Below, piece after piece: positions 37,922 through 47,616 of a stretch of DNA of 64,000 nucleotides. How positions within the stretch are numbered: position 1 is the stretch's first letter; each line of letters begins with the position of its first letter. Below the pieces are notes generated by a model, which saw nothing but the letters and a program-made list of their open reading frames with translations, was not told the DNA's origin and searched no databases. The stretch is from Isoetes taiwanensis (lineage: Eukaryota; Streptophyta; Lycopodiopsida; Isoetales; Isoetaceae): NCBI GenBank assembly GCA_021234155.1, contig JAJEKV010000008.1, positions 17,274,006-17,338,005 of the forward strand, in the 5' to 3' direction. Made by a program: the position numbers and the translations under genes.

Positions 37922-38540
37922 CCTCAAAACCTGTAAACCATATTTTACTAAATAGTTGCATTAATCAACTACTTTCAACCTCTGCATGATTCTCCTCCTA
38001 TGGTTCGACAAATCAAATTACTATAAACCAAGGTCCCACAAATCAAATCACTATAAACTAATTTTTGACCAGCACATGATTATTTTCTTCCATTCTAAGT
38101 TGTCAATATTTTACTTCTTATATATCCCTTGCATTGCCTTATATTCGGAGTCAACATGTATCTTAATACTACATAAGAAAGGAATATCAGCGTCTCCAGG
38201 TCTCCATGAGTCGGCAAGCAGTCAACATGACTCGGTAAAGATTTTACTTACCTCTCATGGCAAGGGTCGATTCTAATGAAGTTGCCAATTCATGAACCCT
38301 ATTGAAATTTTCTTCCTTCTTAGTTTCAAGGCATAGTCATTGTTTCTTAATAGCTTACAATCTATATATTTGAAAGTTGTTCACTTGATAAATGCAAAAG
38401 GTGTTGATATATTGTACGAGCCATTTAACAATTGATGGCTTTATTTATGTTTATAGCAAAATGAATTCAACAAAAATGAGGATCTTGTTCTAGTCTTCGC
38501 ATTGCATCATGGTATAGTGCTAGGGTAGCATGAATTCCTT

Positions 38541-38900
38541 CTACATTAATTCCAGAAGATAAACCTTACCATTTCGCCAGTGATCCATTCCATAGCTACC
38601 TCCAACTGGTTTCCCAAAACCAAAATCAACATCATATACTAAATGCCTATGGGATCCAGCAGTAACAGTAAAATCTGCATTATTCCAATCTACCCATTCT
38701 ATGTTTTCTTCATAAAAATCTTCAAAAATATTGAGGGTTCCTTGCAAAAGATGAAGAGAAATATTTTTTATTGTTTCATGGACCACATGGCTTGCAAAAG
38801 GCAATCCTTTTGCATCTAGTTCCCCTACTGTAGTGTTAGTAGTAGTAAATCACGTTGCATTTCTAAAATAATTCACATGCAAACCTGGTAGCCTGCAGCC
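38541..38900 (-). pseudogene. BAHD acyltransferase C-terminal fragment, broken
   Basis: BAHD enzymes move acyl groups from CoA to alcohols or amines in plant secondary metabolism. The C-terminal hallmark DFGWG appears here as DFGFG in YDVDFGFGKPVGG. Upstream, NYFRNAT and TVGELDAKGLPFASHVVHET match the family's Y-F-G-N-A and following segment. A TGA interrupts the frame between NYFRNAT and FTTTNTT. I could not find the N-terminal half with its HXXXD motif. The 87-codon frame from 38804 ends in a normal stop at 38541. It is likely a gene remnant, or the last exon of a broken gene. Confidence 0.6.
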
Positions 38901-40084
38901 TGTGCAAATGCAATGTGAACCAAGAAAATGCTTTTATTAAGTATACTAGCACCTTATGTCAGACAACATTCTTTAAATAATACATGCTATTTGGAAAAGA
39001 AGATGGGATATCTATAAACATAGCAGCATTGTTCATGCTAGCAAAAAACCATATTAGAAAGTATTATTCTCTAGTGTGCCAGCAAGGATTAGAATTTTTT
39101 TCTCTGATCCCACAATTAATACACTGCAATACATGGCTTGTTGTGGCAGTGCCACTTGACAGATCTGTCTTCAAGAAAAAAAATCCGACGCGTAGGAATA
39201 GACATATCATAACTAATTGGTTGACACTAACTATTACATGCACTCCAAGTTTGAAGCACCCTGCTATATTCCTCCGAACGTTCATGAGTAAAAATGGCAT
39301 GGAAAATCCAAGGCTTAACAAGGACTGATGTCGCTCAAAAGTTTTCAAGGCCTCTATTTGTTCAATTTATGTTGGCAGGTTTCTAAAAAGTCCTTTCAAG
39401 GGCATGGTGCAGTTGGAGTTAGAATTTGAACCTACTGGTAGTACCATTGAGCTACCAAGAAAACAACGCAGATAATTCAATCCCATGTGCACTCAAAGAC
39501 TTTTTCCTTCAGACCGACCTATGACCAGTGCATGAAGTGTTGGATAGCCCGGAGCTTTCTCCAAAACCTCACAATACACCCTAACCTCTATTATGTGTAA
39601 AGGGGTAATGATAACACCCCTTTCCCTTCGCCCAGGCTATTCTTTCCAACTTCCTGACTAAAATGCATGTGAAAAAGCTGATGGAGTTTAATCTTACTGA
39701 ATTTGGAAGACCCATCAATCAATGCTGCCAAATGCTTATGTGCAAGCATGGATTGTGATAAATTACGCAAGTTTTAATCTCTTGTTCTGCTACTCCCTTT
39801 GTAAGTGTGCATTGGGAACAATCGATTCTCGTTGATGCTAAATATTTTGCATACTCTTTCTCATTGTCTGTTTTACGAGCTTTTATCTGCTTCCCTAACT
39901 AAATAGCGCAGTACATACATGGTGGAAAATGAGATACAATGACTGAACGCAGACAATCTAAGATCTAGGAATCAAGTGAAGAGAGAGAATATGAAAATAT
40001 ACTAACATCCCCCGATGACTAGCATGGCTGAAACAATGAAACGAAAAGCAATGCGAAACATTCCCCCAGGACTAAAAAAAGATA
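38901..40084. other. Non-coding stretch
   Basis: No supported gene. A missing upstream exon of the BAHD gene was looked for here and not found. Confidence 0.45.
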
Positions 40085-40408
40085 GAACATGTAAGATCTG
40101 CTTCATGTGAGTGAACTGAGTAAATTGATCTTCCAGTGCTTTTGTAATCCATCAGCAACTTGATCCTTAGTAGAGAATAAAAAACGAAAGATACCCAGTA
40201 ACCAATTGTTCCCTGATAAAACAGGGTTTGATAACAAGGGGCTTGATAGAAGATGCATCTTATGATCTTTAGCATGTGAAATAACACCACTATTATACAG
40301 TAAACTGGTTTGGTCAAAACTCCTAAGTCCTCATAAAGATGGACTAACCATCTTAATTCTTGAACTGTAGTTACCAAAGCCTTGATTTCTGCTTCAGTAG
40401 TATTAATG
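40085..40408 (-). pseudogene. Ty1/copia RNase H fragment
   Basis: On the minus strand TEAEIKALVTTVQELRWLVH matches the copia pattern TEAEY.AL....E..WL. It is followed by LYEDLGV and a CDN-like position changed to CII. In other frames come HAKDHKMHLLS and FSTKDQVADGLQKHWK (the copia DQ.AD..TK region). At least two frameshifts break it. It is an orphan scrap with no LTRs nearby. A 17-bp duplication (ATGCTTCAGTAGTATTA-like) lies at its 5' end. Confidence 0.75.
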
Positions 40409-40410
40409 CT

Positions 40411-41699
40411 TCAGTAGTATTAGTTTTTTGTTTCTTTGAGTCCCAAATAAAGGGAATGAAATACAACCTGTTAGGCACATCCTATAATAAAGATCAGTGG
40501 AAGACATGTCAGAGGTCTGAAAAAAAGGTTAAATTTGGTGACAGTGTTGGCTTTACACCTCTGGAAGCAAGTATATCTTCGACAGTCCTGTAAATCAAAC
40601 ACATGCATAGCCATAAGGAATATATGCAATGGTCATGTATAGAAAGAAAAGAGCATGTTGTTATCTAAATTTCATTATCTAGTTACAAGGTGCGAAAGAA
40701 AATTATTCTATAGGTTTTCCTCATGATGAGAAGCATCAACAGCATGAGAAACATTCCTGGTCTCATTCTGTGCTCCAAATATAGCACCTTCTAAGACACA
40801 TGTCAATAGTAACAGAAATTGTTTGAAGGAATCGTTTGGATGACCAGGGCATTTCTGTCACAGAACTACAGCAGCACAAAATAAAGTTATAAGTTACTTG
40901 CCAAATAAACAGGGATGTATTCAATTTAACCATCAATCATGGCTGCTGGATTGGAAGATGAATGCCTAGGTACTGAAAATAGAAAAGTAAGATGGCATAA
41001 CCATCACAAAAAACAGGAAAAGAAAATAGAACGTGCTAATTGACAAGACAAGGGTCTAAGCACAATGGTGGGGGACACTTTTTATGTCGGCGACACATGG
41101 TGCTTGTGCTATGCTTTAAAAACTATTTTCTTTGTATTTTGAAAAAAAAGTTTATTTTATTTTTTTGATATTTTTCTCTAACACGCATTTATGTTTCGCC
41201 TCAGAATATAAAATTTCAGACCAAAAGGACTTCTAAAAAAAGGGATAAAAATAAAAAAGATTTATTAGGGGGGTGCTGGTGCTATGCTTGGATTTCGCGA
41301 AAATGCCCCCCAGCTACGTGCGTTTACCCACAAAGGGATATGAAAAGAATGATGAGAGCAGAAGAAGCCAAGTCTAGCATGATTATGAAGAAATTGAATA
41401 TGGAACCTATTACCAGCTTATCTATTGCATTGCTAAAAGCAAGAATTGTTAACAGGAAGCATTTTGAGGAAACAAAAAGTATTTACCTTGGAGCAAAAAT
41501 ACTGCATCAAAAGGTAAAGGTGCCATGAATCTCTGTGCCAAAGCATGATGCAAGAACTCTAATCATTTTGGCAAATTTGGATGAGTCCATTTAAACAATT
41601 TTCAGCTCCACATACCACTGAAACTTTGTAGTGATTATGCCTGCATGTAGGGCTATGGCGGGAGCCTCTATGGACCTACAAAGCTATAAAATATACCGT
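40411..41699. other. Non-coding stretch
   Basis: Nothing is firmly recognised. Two GGTG(C/G).. rich blocks at about 41070-41120 and 41268-41300 look alike (TGGTGCT.GTGCTATGCTT) and bracket an AT-rich core. This could be a small element, but the ends do not invert cleanly. Confidence 0.4.
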
Positions 41700-41905
41700 T
41701 TCCTAGCAGCTTGCGCCTTGCCTGCAACTTGCTTTGTATGCCACTACGAAATGTCCCAAGGCAAAGACCATAGATGACAAGAACAAAAGTGGTATTCCCC
41801 ACATGTGCTTCAGATGTCTAAGGATTGGACTAAATATATCAACTGGTTCAGTTGTCAAAATGCCAAAGATGCACCCTTTAAGGACAAGAATCGCCACGAG
41901 GGCCA
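41700..41905 (-). other. Candidate exon of an unidentified membrane protein
   Basis: After a TAG acceptor-like site at about 41920 the minus strand reads IGLALVAILVLKGCIFGI, then WGIPLLFLSSMVFALGHFVV and AYKASCR. A one-base shift then gives ARRKLL. Two hydrophobic segments suggest membrane helices. I do not recognise the family with confidence and found no neighbouring exons. It may be a gene fragment. Confidence 0.3.
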
Positions 41906-42311
41906 GTCCAATCGACTACGAGAGTTGCCAAATACGCCATATCGAATCTAGGAATTCCACAGGCAGCATATGCACTTGCAAAGGGTGTTAAGGTATGTGA
42001 TTATTTCTCATCCTTTTTATCAGAAAGAAAGAGGATGTGGAGTAGAACTTACAGATTATAATGAATTATCTGACTAAAGATAGTAGAAGGATATCAATAA
42101 GGGATGTCCTGAAGCTATAGATGGTCCAGTCGATTTTAAAAGAGAAGCAAGAGGTACATCAAGTAAATGTAGAGAGCAGCTTACATGAAAGACCAACATC
42201 TGCAACTGCAACTGGCGTTGGAGCCGATGAGATGATTAACGAGCCTAGCTGAATCACCATGAAAAATATGGTCCTTACTGCTCTTCTCAGAGTTGCAAGG
42301 GTTCCTCTTCG

Positions 42312-42469
42312 TGTAACGGGCCCATGGTAGACCGCTCGAGTATTCGAACCTTGAATGTGCCTGTGGGGCGTTCCAGAGACATCGGCATAAATGGGTAGAA
42401 GCGACTACTCATAAACGTCTAGACGGATTTGCCCAGTTGGTTAAGGGCATGTCGGTTAGGAACGCCACA
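42312..42469 (+). repeat. TRIM 5' LTR
   Basis: 158 bp, differing from the 3' LTR at about eight positions by eye. Four or five of these are CG to TG or CA changes, as expected from methylated-cytosine decay. Confidence 0.9.
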
Positions 42470-42478
42470 AAGACAGCT

Positions 42479-42489
42479 TGGTATCGAGC
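42479..42489 (+). other. TRIM primer-binding site
   Basis: TGGTATCGAGC, nine bases inside the 5' LTR. It differs from the common plant site TGGTATCAGAGC by a lost A in the middle. It would pair with the 3' end of initiator Met tRNA. Confidence 0.75.
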
Positions 42490-42603
42490 GTGTCTCGAAG
42501 TTCGAAGTCTCCATGGGTGCCCATATGCATGGGTAATTTGCAAAGACTTGGTAATCATTGTGACATGTTATAGCCTTGGATGCTCGAGGACGAGCATAGT
42601 TCT

Positions 42604-42615
42604 AGTGGGAGAGAC
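42604..42615 (+). other. TRIM polypurine tract
   Basis: AGTGGGAGAGAC lies directly before the 3' LTR start, the position where plus-strand DNA synthesis would be primed. Confidence 0.75.
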
Positions 42616-42773
42616 TGTAACGGGCCCATGGTAGACCGCTCGAGTATTCGAACCTTGAATGTGCCTGTGGGGCGTTCCCGAGACATTGGCATAAATGGGT
42701 AGAAGTGACTACTCATAAATGTCTAGACGGTTTTGCCCAGTTGGTTAAGGGCATGTCAGTTAGGAACGTTACA
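42616..42773 (+). repeat. TRIM 3' LTR
   Basis: 158 bp, beginning TGTAACG and ending CGTTACA, a perfect 7-bp terminal inverted repeat. Confidence 0.9.
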
Positions 42774-43363
42774 GTTCGGAGCCCATATTTCCCCTGTAGA
42801 TATGGATCCGACCTTTATAAACTGGCCGCAAACTATCAAGAAAATGCAGCTACCACCTAGTCAGCATCATAAATCCATAGCCTCAGGCGTATTGTTAGAA
42901 AGGAAAATCTTGGGTCTGCCCTGCCAGTTACTCGGTTGGAACATCCTGGATTCAGAACGCAGGTGACTGACAATTTATAGGGAATAGTAGGTTTGGAGCA
43001 GTCATTAGCATATCTTAGGTATATTCTAGATACCTAGGATATGCCATAAACCCTCATAAGCAAGGGTTTGCCCCCCTAGGGGCAACCCAAAAAGTGTCAG
43101 TCTAATCAATTTATTAAAATATAATTCACATATACAACATTCTATATGATAATATTAGTCGATTAGATGAGATTGTCTATGTAAAGGTGATTTTGAAGCA
43201 CAAAGCTAATCAAATAAGGGCTACTTTGAGTCTATGTAGATGTCCACTTACACCTTTCAAATGTTATGTCATAAAAGATGAGAAGTCGTAGAATTATTCT
43301 AGGGGACAAATTGAATAGAGCTAGTGCAAATAACTAGAGAGATTTTCTATAAACATGTTGGGC
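42774..43363. other. Non-coding spacer
   Basis: No gene is supported. At 43047-43098 the block AAGGGTTTGCCCC..GGGGCAACCCAAAAA looks like the inverse of the start of the dispersed repeats at 27347 and 29027. Confidence 0.45.
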
Positions 43364-44009
43364 ATAGGATATCAGACCTGCCAGGCTATCAGCACTACTT
43401 ATTGTTCAATGATTGCACAGGCAAAGACATGGAGATGCAGGGCCACCAATCATGCCCATCCTCACTAACTTATTCAACATGGCATTGTAGGAACAATTTC
43501 CCAGACAATGGACCACTAGTAGGGTAGTCCCCATCTACAAGGCACGGGACCCATACAGCCCTCTCAACTATAGAACAATTATGGTCAGTTCCTTTTTTGC
43601 AAGATCGATGGTCATCATTCTGGAACGACAATTGATGATGTGGATGGAGGAAACAAGGATGTGAACTCTCATACAGGCACGATTCAGGCCTCGACACTCC
43701 ACCATTGTTCATATCTTCATTGCGCACCTTGGTTGGGGACATCAGAAATTGACGATAGGACCTCTACTGCTGCTTCGTTGACTTTGCAAAGGCTTTTGAC
43801 ACTGTGTATCGCAAAACGTTGTGGGAGAGATTAAGTCAGCTAGGTCCCCTATAGACTTGCAAAATGTGGTGTACATCTATTAAGACTTGCTCAGGCCGAC
43901 TGATGTTGACAAGATAACCTTTCAGTAGTAGTATTGGGGTCCGACAGAGATGCCCACTTTTTCCAGCATTGTTTGACCTCAACATTGACCAGTTGGAAGG
44001 GTGGCTTAT
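43364..44009 (+). mobile_element. LINE fragment D (endonuclease trace joined to RT)
   Basis: DLPGYQHYLLFND at about 43373 is the endonuclease motif also seen in family A. After about 100 bp it jumps to reverse transcriptase: RQWTTSRVVPIYKARDPYSP, LNYRTIMVS, then RFRPRHSTIVHIF and FVDFAKAFDTVYRKTLWERL (about 43770-43835), and QRCPLFPALFDLNIDQLE ending near 44000. The join means the part between endonuclease and RT fingers is deleted. Several stops and shifts are present. It ends abruptly at the start of the LTR at 44010. Confidence 0.75.
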
Positions 44010-44507
44010 TATGACATTCTAGGGAAACATATGCCATAAATACGTATATTTCCAGATCCGTCACTATAGAAGTCTATCTCCATAGCCTTGTATACCATAG
44101 ATTAGTGGCAATAGGGTGCATGACTAAGTTATTCATATAACTTAGCCAACCTTAGGTTAAGACCATTTTCCACGTGGCCTTAACCTATTGGGCACCCGCC
44201 ACACGGAAGCACCCTATTGGAGCCACGTAGCAGGTGACATCAACCCTAACCTATAAATGGCCAAACCCTAACCCTAGGCCATTTTTCTGGCTCCAACAGT
44301 CTGGGATCCTATTCGCACTCGAAACTCCGTTACGAGAACCGTCTGTTGTGGCATAGCATAGCACAGCAGCCCCCAGAGGGTGTGCACATCAGTAGGAGTG
44401 TGAGCTACTTTGACCACCTTGAAGACCATGGAGACACCGGGAATAGGAGGGAGTTCCTCAGGAGCAGGTATTTGGGTTAGAGTTTTGTAGATCATCTGGA
44501 AGTAGGA
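44010..44507 (+). repeat. Truncated LTR related to the large gypsy element
   Basis: It starts TATGACATTC and stays alignable by eye with the LTRs at 44751 and 50710 (ATATGCCATA, GTCACTATA, CCTTGTATACC, CCACACGG, CATCTGGAAGT) over about 500 bp, but is clearly more diverged. It stops at the equivalent of about LTR position 500, where LINE sequence begins. No internal region, second LTR or target duplication was identified. It represents an older insertion of a sister family. Confidence 0.75.
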
Positions 44508-44750
44508 TAAGAAGGCGAAGAAACCATGCTTCATGCTTTTTGTAGATCTTACAAAAGCTTTTGATACGGTTAAGAGACGCAATATATATGGTATAATGGA
44601 AAAGTTGGGAGTACCTCTTGAATTAAGAAATGCGATCGCTCAGTTGTATGAAAAGGTAACGATTCAATTGTCGTACCCTTTGAGTGATAAATGTAGAGAT
44701 GAGGTTACTAGCAATATGGGTCTGAAGCAGGGCTGCCCCCTATCTCCAAC
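44508..44750 (+). mobile_element. LINE fragment E, 5' part (RT), interrupted by the gypsy insertion
   Basis: An open frame reads MLFVDLTKAFDTVKRRN, GVPLELRNAIAQLYEK and GLKQGCPLSPT, the RT region with the first catalytic Asp and the downstream QGCPLSPT box. The frame continues without change at 52939 beyond the gypsy element. It belongs to a different LINE subfamily from fragment D, because both contain the same RT region with different sequence. Confidence 0.85.
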
Positions 44751-45364
44751 TATGACGTTCCAGGGGAATATACGCCATAGATACGTATATTCCTAGACTC
44801 GTCACTATACAAGTCTACCTTTGTAGCCTTGTATACCTTAGAAAGTGGTAATGGGTGCATATCTAAGTTAAATGCTTAACTTAGATAACCTTAGGATAAG
44901 GCCCATTTCCACATGGCCTTATTCTATTGGGCAAACCGCCACACGGCCCCACCCCATTGGTGCCACGTGGCATCCCATGTGGACGCTAACCTATATTGGC
45001 CCAAACCCTAACCCTAGACCTCTTTTCCTGACCCTAGCACCTGAACACTCATCTATGCACTCGAAACCCCGTTTCGAGCATCGTTCGTCGTAGCATAGCC
45101 TAGTGTAGCAGCCCCCGAAGTGTGTGCACAATCTTGGACGGAGCACGGCTTCGACCACGTCAAGGAGCATGGAGACGCCAGGATTGGGAGGGAGTGCTTC
45201 TGGAGCAGGTAGGTGGAGTAGAGTTCATAGTAGTTCATCTGGAAGTTAGCACTCCAGATGGGTCTGTATGTTGTATCTAGAGTAGAGCCACCCTAGAACC
45301 CTTGTTGAACATCTTGAACCCTAATCAAGGAACCCTAACTGTATGTTAGATATGTATGATTAGG
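44751..45364 (+). repeat. Gypsy 5' LTR, truncated to about 614 bp
   Basis: It begins TATGACG (one change from TGTGACG) and follows the 3' LTR closely until TATGTATGATTAGG. There it switches directly to the upstream ORF. About 1.6 kb of LTR and the primer site are missing. Confidence 0.9.
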
Positions 45365-46362
45365 GGTAAACGCGGAGAAGAAAACCCAGATTGGGAAAGC
45401 AGAGAGGCAATGAGGATCGAGAGGCGCATAGCCAGGCACGATGACGAAATCAGGCGAGCCTACGAACCACCAATCGGCATCACAGCCCTATCACCAATAG
45501 TCATCGACGGAGAGGAGTACATCTTGGCAAACGACATCCTCAACCTTCCTTACTGCCAAGAAGAAGGGCTTAGAATCGACGAGCTCTTAGGCTTGATGGC
45601 AAAGGAGCAGAATACCGACCTCATTGACTACTCCTACCAGGAAATCCCAAGGGAGTTAGCAGAGCGGCACTCCTACGCCGGGGAGACAATGTCAGATATA
45701 GCAGCCTATGAGCAGATAAGGGAGATCTATCGGTAGCAGGAACCAATCATCCCAGAGGAGGAGTTCCAAGAAATACAAAGCAGGTTGTACAAACCAGGAA
45801 GAGGCCCAAGCTCCAGCCGGATAGTTCGTTCCAGAGGCATGCAGGAAGCATCCAGTAGCATCAACCTGGACAACACAATGACCATGTGGAGAGATCATGA
45901 AGACCTCTTGGCAGTAGATGTCTACGGCGGGGCAGCTCAAAGGAAGGGCACAGGGTCACAGAGCATAGGCAAGGGTAAGGCACTCCGCTACTACCTCCCA
46001 GTCCTCAGTCAAGGGCAGATGATAGTTTTTCACAAGGAGTTCAGCCCAAGAGGAGAAGAATCCGTGGCGCTCCTCATAGTGCTCTCTGGCTTCGGGCAGC
46101 ACGCCAAGCTATACAGCCATACGGATCATATCATTCTCTTCAAGAGATCCGTGGCACTCCACTGCCTCGACTTCGCCAGAGGCCACCTCAGGGATGCGAC
46201 ATTGTCAGTAGTAGCGGCAACCGCACCATAACTCCCGGCACCTGAAATGGCCCGAGCACTCGAAGGGCGATCAACCAGGAACATCTTGCGCAACCTCGGC
46301 AAAGGCCTTCGGCTTAGGGACGTCAAGAATTTCTTCAAATTGACGAAGGGCCATCAAAGATA
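45356..46362 (+). pseudogene. Extra ORF upstream of gag in the gypsy element, unknown function
   Basis: One continuous frame of about 335 codons runs from 45356 to the TAA at 46360, broken only by TAG at 45734 and TAA at 46229; both fit CAG/CAA-to-stop changes. The N-terminal third is acidic and basic mixed (EAMRIERRIARHDDEIRRAY). The centre has GKALRYYLPVLSQGQMIVFH and VALLIVLSGFGQHAKLYSHT. The C-terminus is basic (RDVKNFFKLTKGHQR). I recognise no family; it does not show the usual capsid or zinc-knuckle patterns. It lies about 295 bp before gag. Its true start may lie in the deleted segment. Extra ORFs upstream of gag are known from Tat/Ogre elements, whereas the RT here looks chromovirus-like. 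Confidence 0.6.
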
Positions 46363-46656
46363 AACAATTTCTGTTTTTACTTATCTTCTAAATTGTATTG
46401 AATGTCTTCACTTCTATGTACTATCATGTATTTTATATTAATGTGTAACTTTTATATGTTAATGACTATAAATTGTCCTTAACTTATAAGTGAAATTTTG
46501 ACATGATTTCTTTATGCTCAACAATAATTCACTTGTAAATAAGGATGAATAATATATAACTTAAATAACAAGCATTCATGACTAATACTTGCAGCCAGGA
46601 ACAGTGGCTCAGGGTCTCAAGGCCAGGGCCGGCATCACCAATGGGTACCTAGAAAC
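46363..46656 (+). other. AT-rich spacer between the extra ORF and gag
   Basis: About 295 bp of markedly AT-rich sequence separates the two coding parts, which are both GC-balanced. It could hold a promoter or splice signals, but none is certain. Confidence 0.4.
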
Positions 46657-47616
46657 TTGTTTGGACGCGAACAGGACGACAACAATGAAGAAATGACAGT
46701 GGAGACAATCAATGCAAGGCTCACGCAAATGAGGAACCAGATGCACCAGCTGATTCACTGGGCAACCCCATTGATGAACGTCCAAGAATATGGACCAGCA
46801 CCACCACCTCCACCACCACTGCCTGCCCAGGGCATTGAGGAGGCTCCACAACCAGAAGGGGAAGGCAATCAGAGAAATGTCAGGGACAGGAAGAGAAAAA
46901 GGAGAACCCGAAGGACCCTAACACCATCTAGCTCCAGCTCATCAGACACTTCTGGCAGACAAGACAGTTCTAGCTCAGAGAGTGAGTTCGATACATCACA
47001 TGTAAGGGTCAGGGCAAGGAAGACAGATGACTATCAGAAGAAAGTGGATAGTTCTATGAGCAATGTATGGAAGACTAGGAAGTTGGGTCAGTTTTCAGGG
47101 AAAGACAGGTCAGACATGGAGGCAGAAGCTTGGCTTGATGAGATGGAAGAGTTTGGTAATTCTTATGGCATGAAAGACAAAGACATAGAGAAGGTTGCTA
47201 CAACCAACTTAATAGGAGCAGCCAGAATTTGGTGGAAGGGCTACGCGAAGTCCAATACGCTGAAAAGAAATAGTTGCAGATTCAAGACCTTCAGCAAGGC
47301 CTTTCGGAAACATTATGTACCAAGATCACATACTAGCAGGCAGATCCAGCAGTTCTACAGACTAGACCAGGGGAACCTATCAGTAGCTAAGTACACAGAG
47401 GAATTCATGAGACTGAGGCTTAATGTTCCCGGGGTATCTGAAAGGCAAGCAGTCAACGGTTACATTGAAGGATTGAACAACAGCATTAAAAGGCTAGTTC
47501 GAGCAATCAACCCCAAGTCAGTCGCAGAAGCCGAAGACAAAGCTTTAAGTTTGGAAGAAGCACCAGTTACTCCAGGCCAGAAACAGTTACCATTCAAGGG
47601 TAAAACAATAGGGTAG
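46657..47616 (+). CDS. Gypsy gag (capsid) region
   Basis: 319 codons. After a coiled-coil-like start (MTVETINARLTQMRNQMHQL), a proline run and a basic/serine stretch (KRKRRTRR, SSSSSS) comes the retrotransposon gag domain at about residues 148-270: KLGQFSGKDR, AEAWLDEMEE, ARIWWKGYAK, FSKAFRKHYVP, YTEEFMRL. The TAG at 47614 interrupts the frame, which continues without change into the zinc knuckle. It may be a decay stop or a natural gag-pol readthrough site. The start chosen is the first ATG of the long frame; an in-frame start shortly after (MTVETIN) is possible. Confidence 0.85.
   Translation: MFGREQDDNNEEMTVETINARLTQMRNQMHQLIHWATPLMNVQEYGPAPPPPPPLPAQGIEEAPQPEGEGNQRNVRDRKRKRRTRRTLTPSSSSSSDTSGRQDSSSSESEFDTSHVRVRARKTDDYQKKVDSSMSNVWKTRKLGQFSGKDRSDMEAEAWLDEMEEFGNSYGMKDKDIEKVATTNLIGAARIWWKGYAKSNTLKRNSCRFKTFSKAFRKHYVPRSHTSRQIQQFYRLDQGNLSVAKYTEEFMRLRLNVPGVSERQAVNGYIEGLNNSIKRLVRAINPKSVAEAEDKALSLEEAPVTPGQKQLPFKGKTIG

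Larger units (their letters stand above)
42312..42773 (+). mobile_element. TRIM retrotransposon, 462 bp, complete with LTRs, PBS and PPT
   Basis: Two 158-bp direct repeats (42312-42469 and 42616-42773) both start TGTAACG. The second ends in the exact inverse CGTTACA; the first ends CGCCACA. They flank a 146-bp internal region with no coding capacity. A primer-binding-like TGGTATCGAGC (42479-42489) resembles the initiator Met tRNA site, and a purine tract (42604-42615) precedes the 3' LTR. Flanking 5-mers CTTCG and GTTCG agree at four of five bases, a probable target duplication. The size and features fit terminal-repeat retrotransposons in miniature, which rely on other elements' proteins. 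No 5S-like block was seen, so it does not look like a Cassandra element. Confidence 0.9.

Noticed and set aside
42337-42350. tRNA/pol III B-box-like GGTTCGAATAC on the minus strand in the TRIM LTR
   Set aside because: There is no matching A box, no tRNA fold and the position is inside a typical LTR; likely chance.
42312-42773. Reading the two 158-bp repeats as a CRISPR or simple tandem duplication
   Set aside because: TG..CA-type inverted ends, PBS, PPT and target duplication identify LTRs of a TRIM.
44268-44275. CCCTAACCCTAG telomere-like blocks here and at about 45004 and 50964
   Set aside because: They sit at the same place in all three LTRs and are only about two units long, so they are LTR sequence, not telomere.
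45356-46362. Viral movement-protein (30K superfamily) identity for the upstream ORF
   Set aside because: The conserved features I would expect, such as the central LxDxR-type motif, are not visible; left as unknown.
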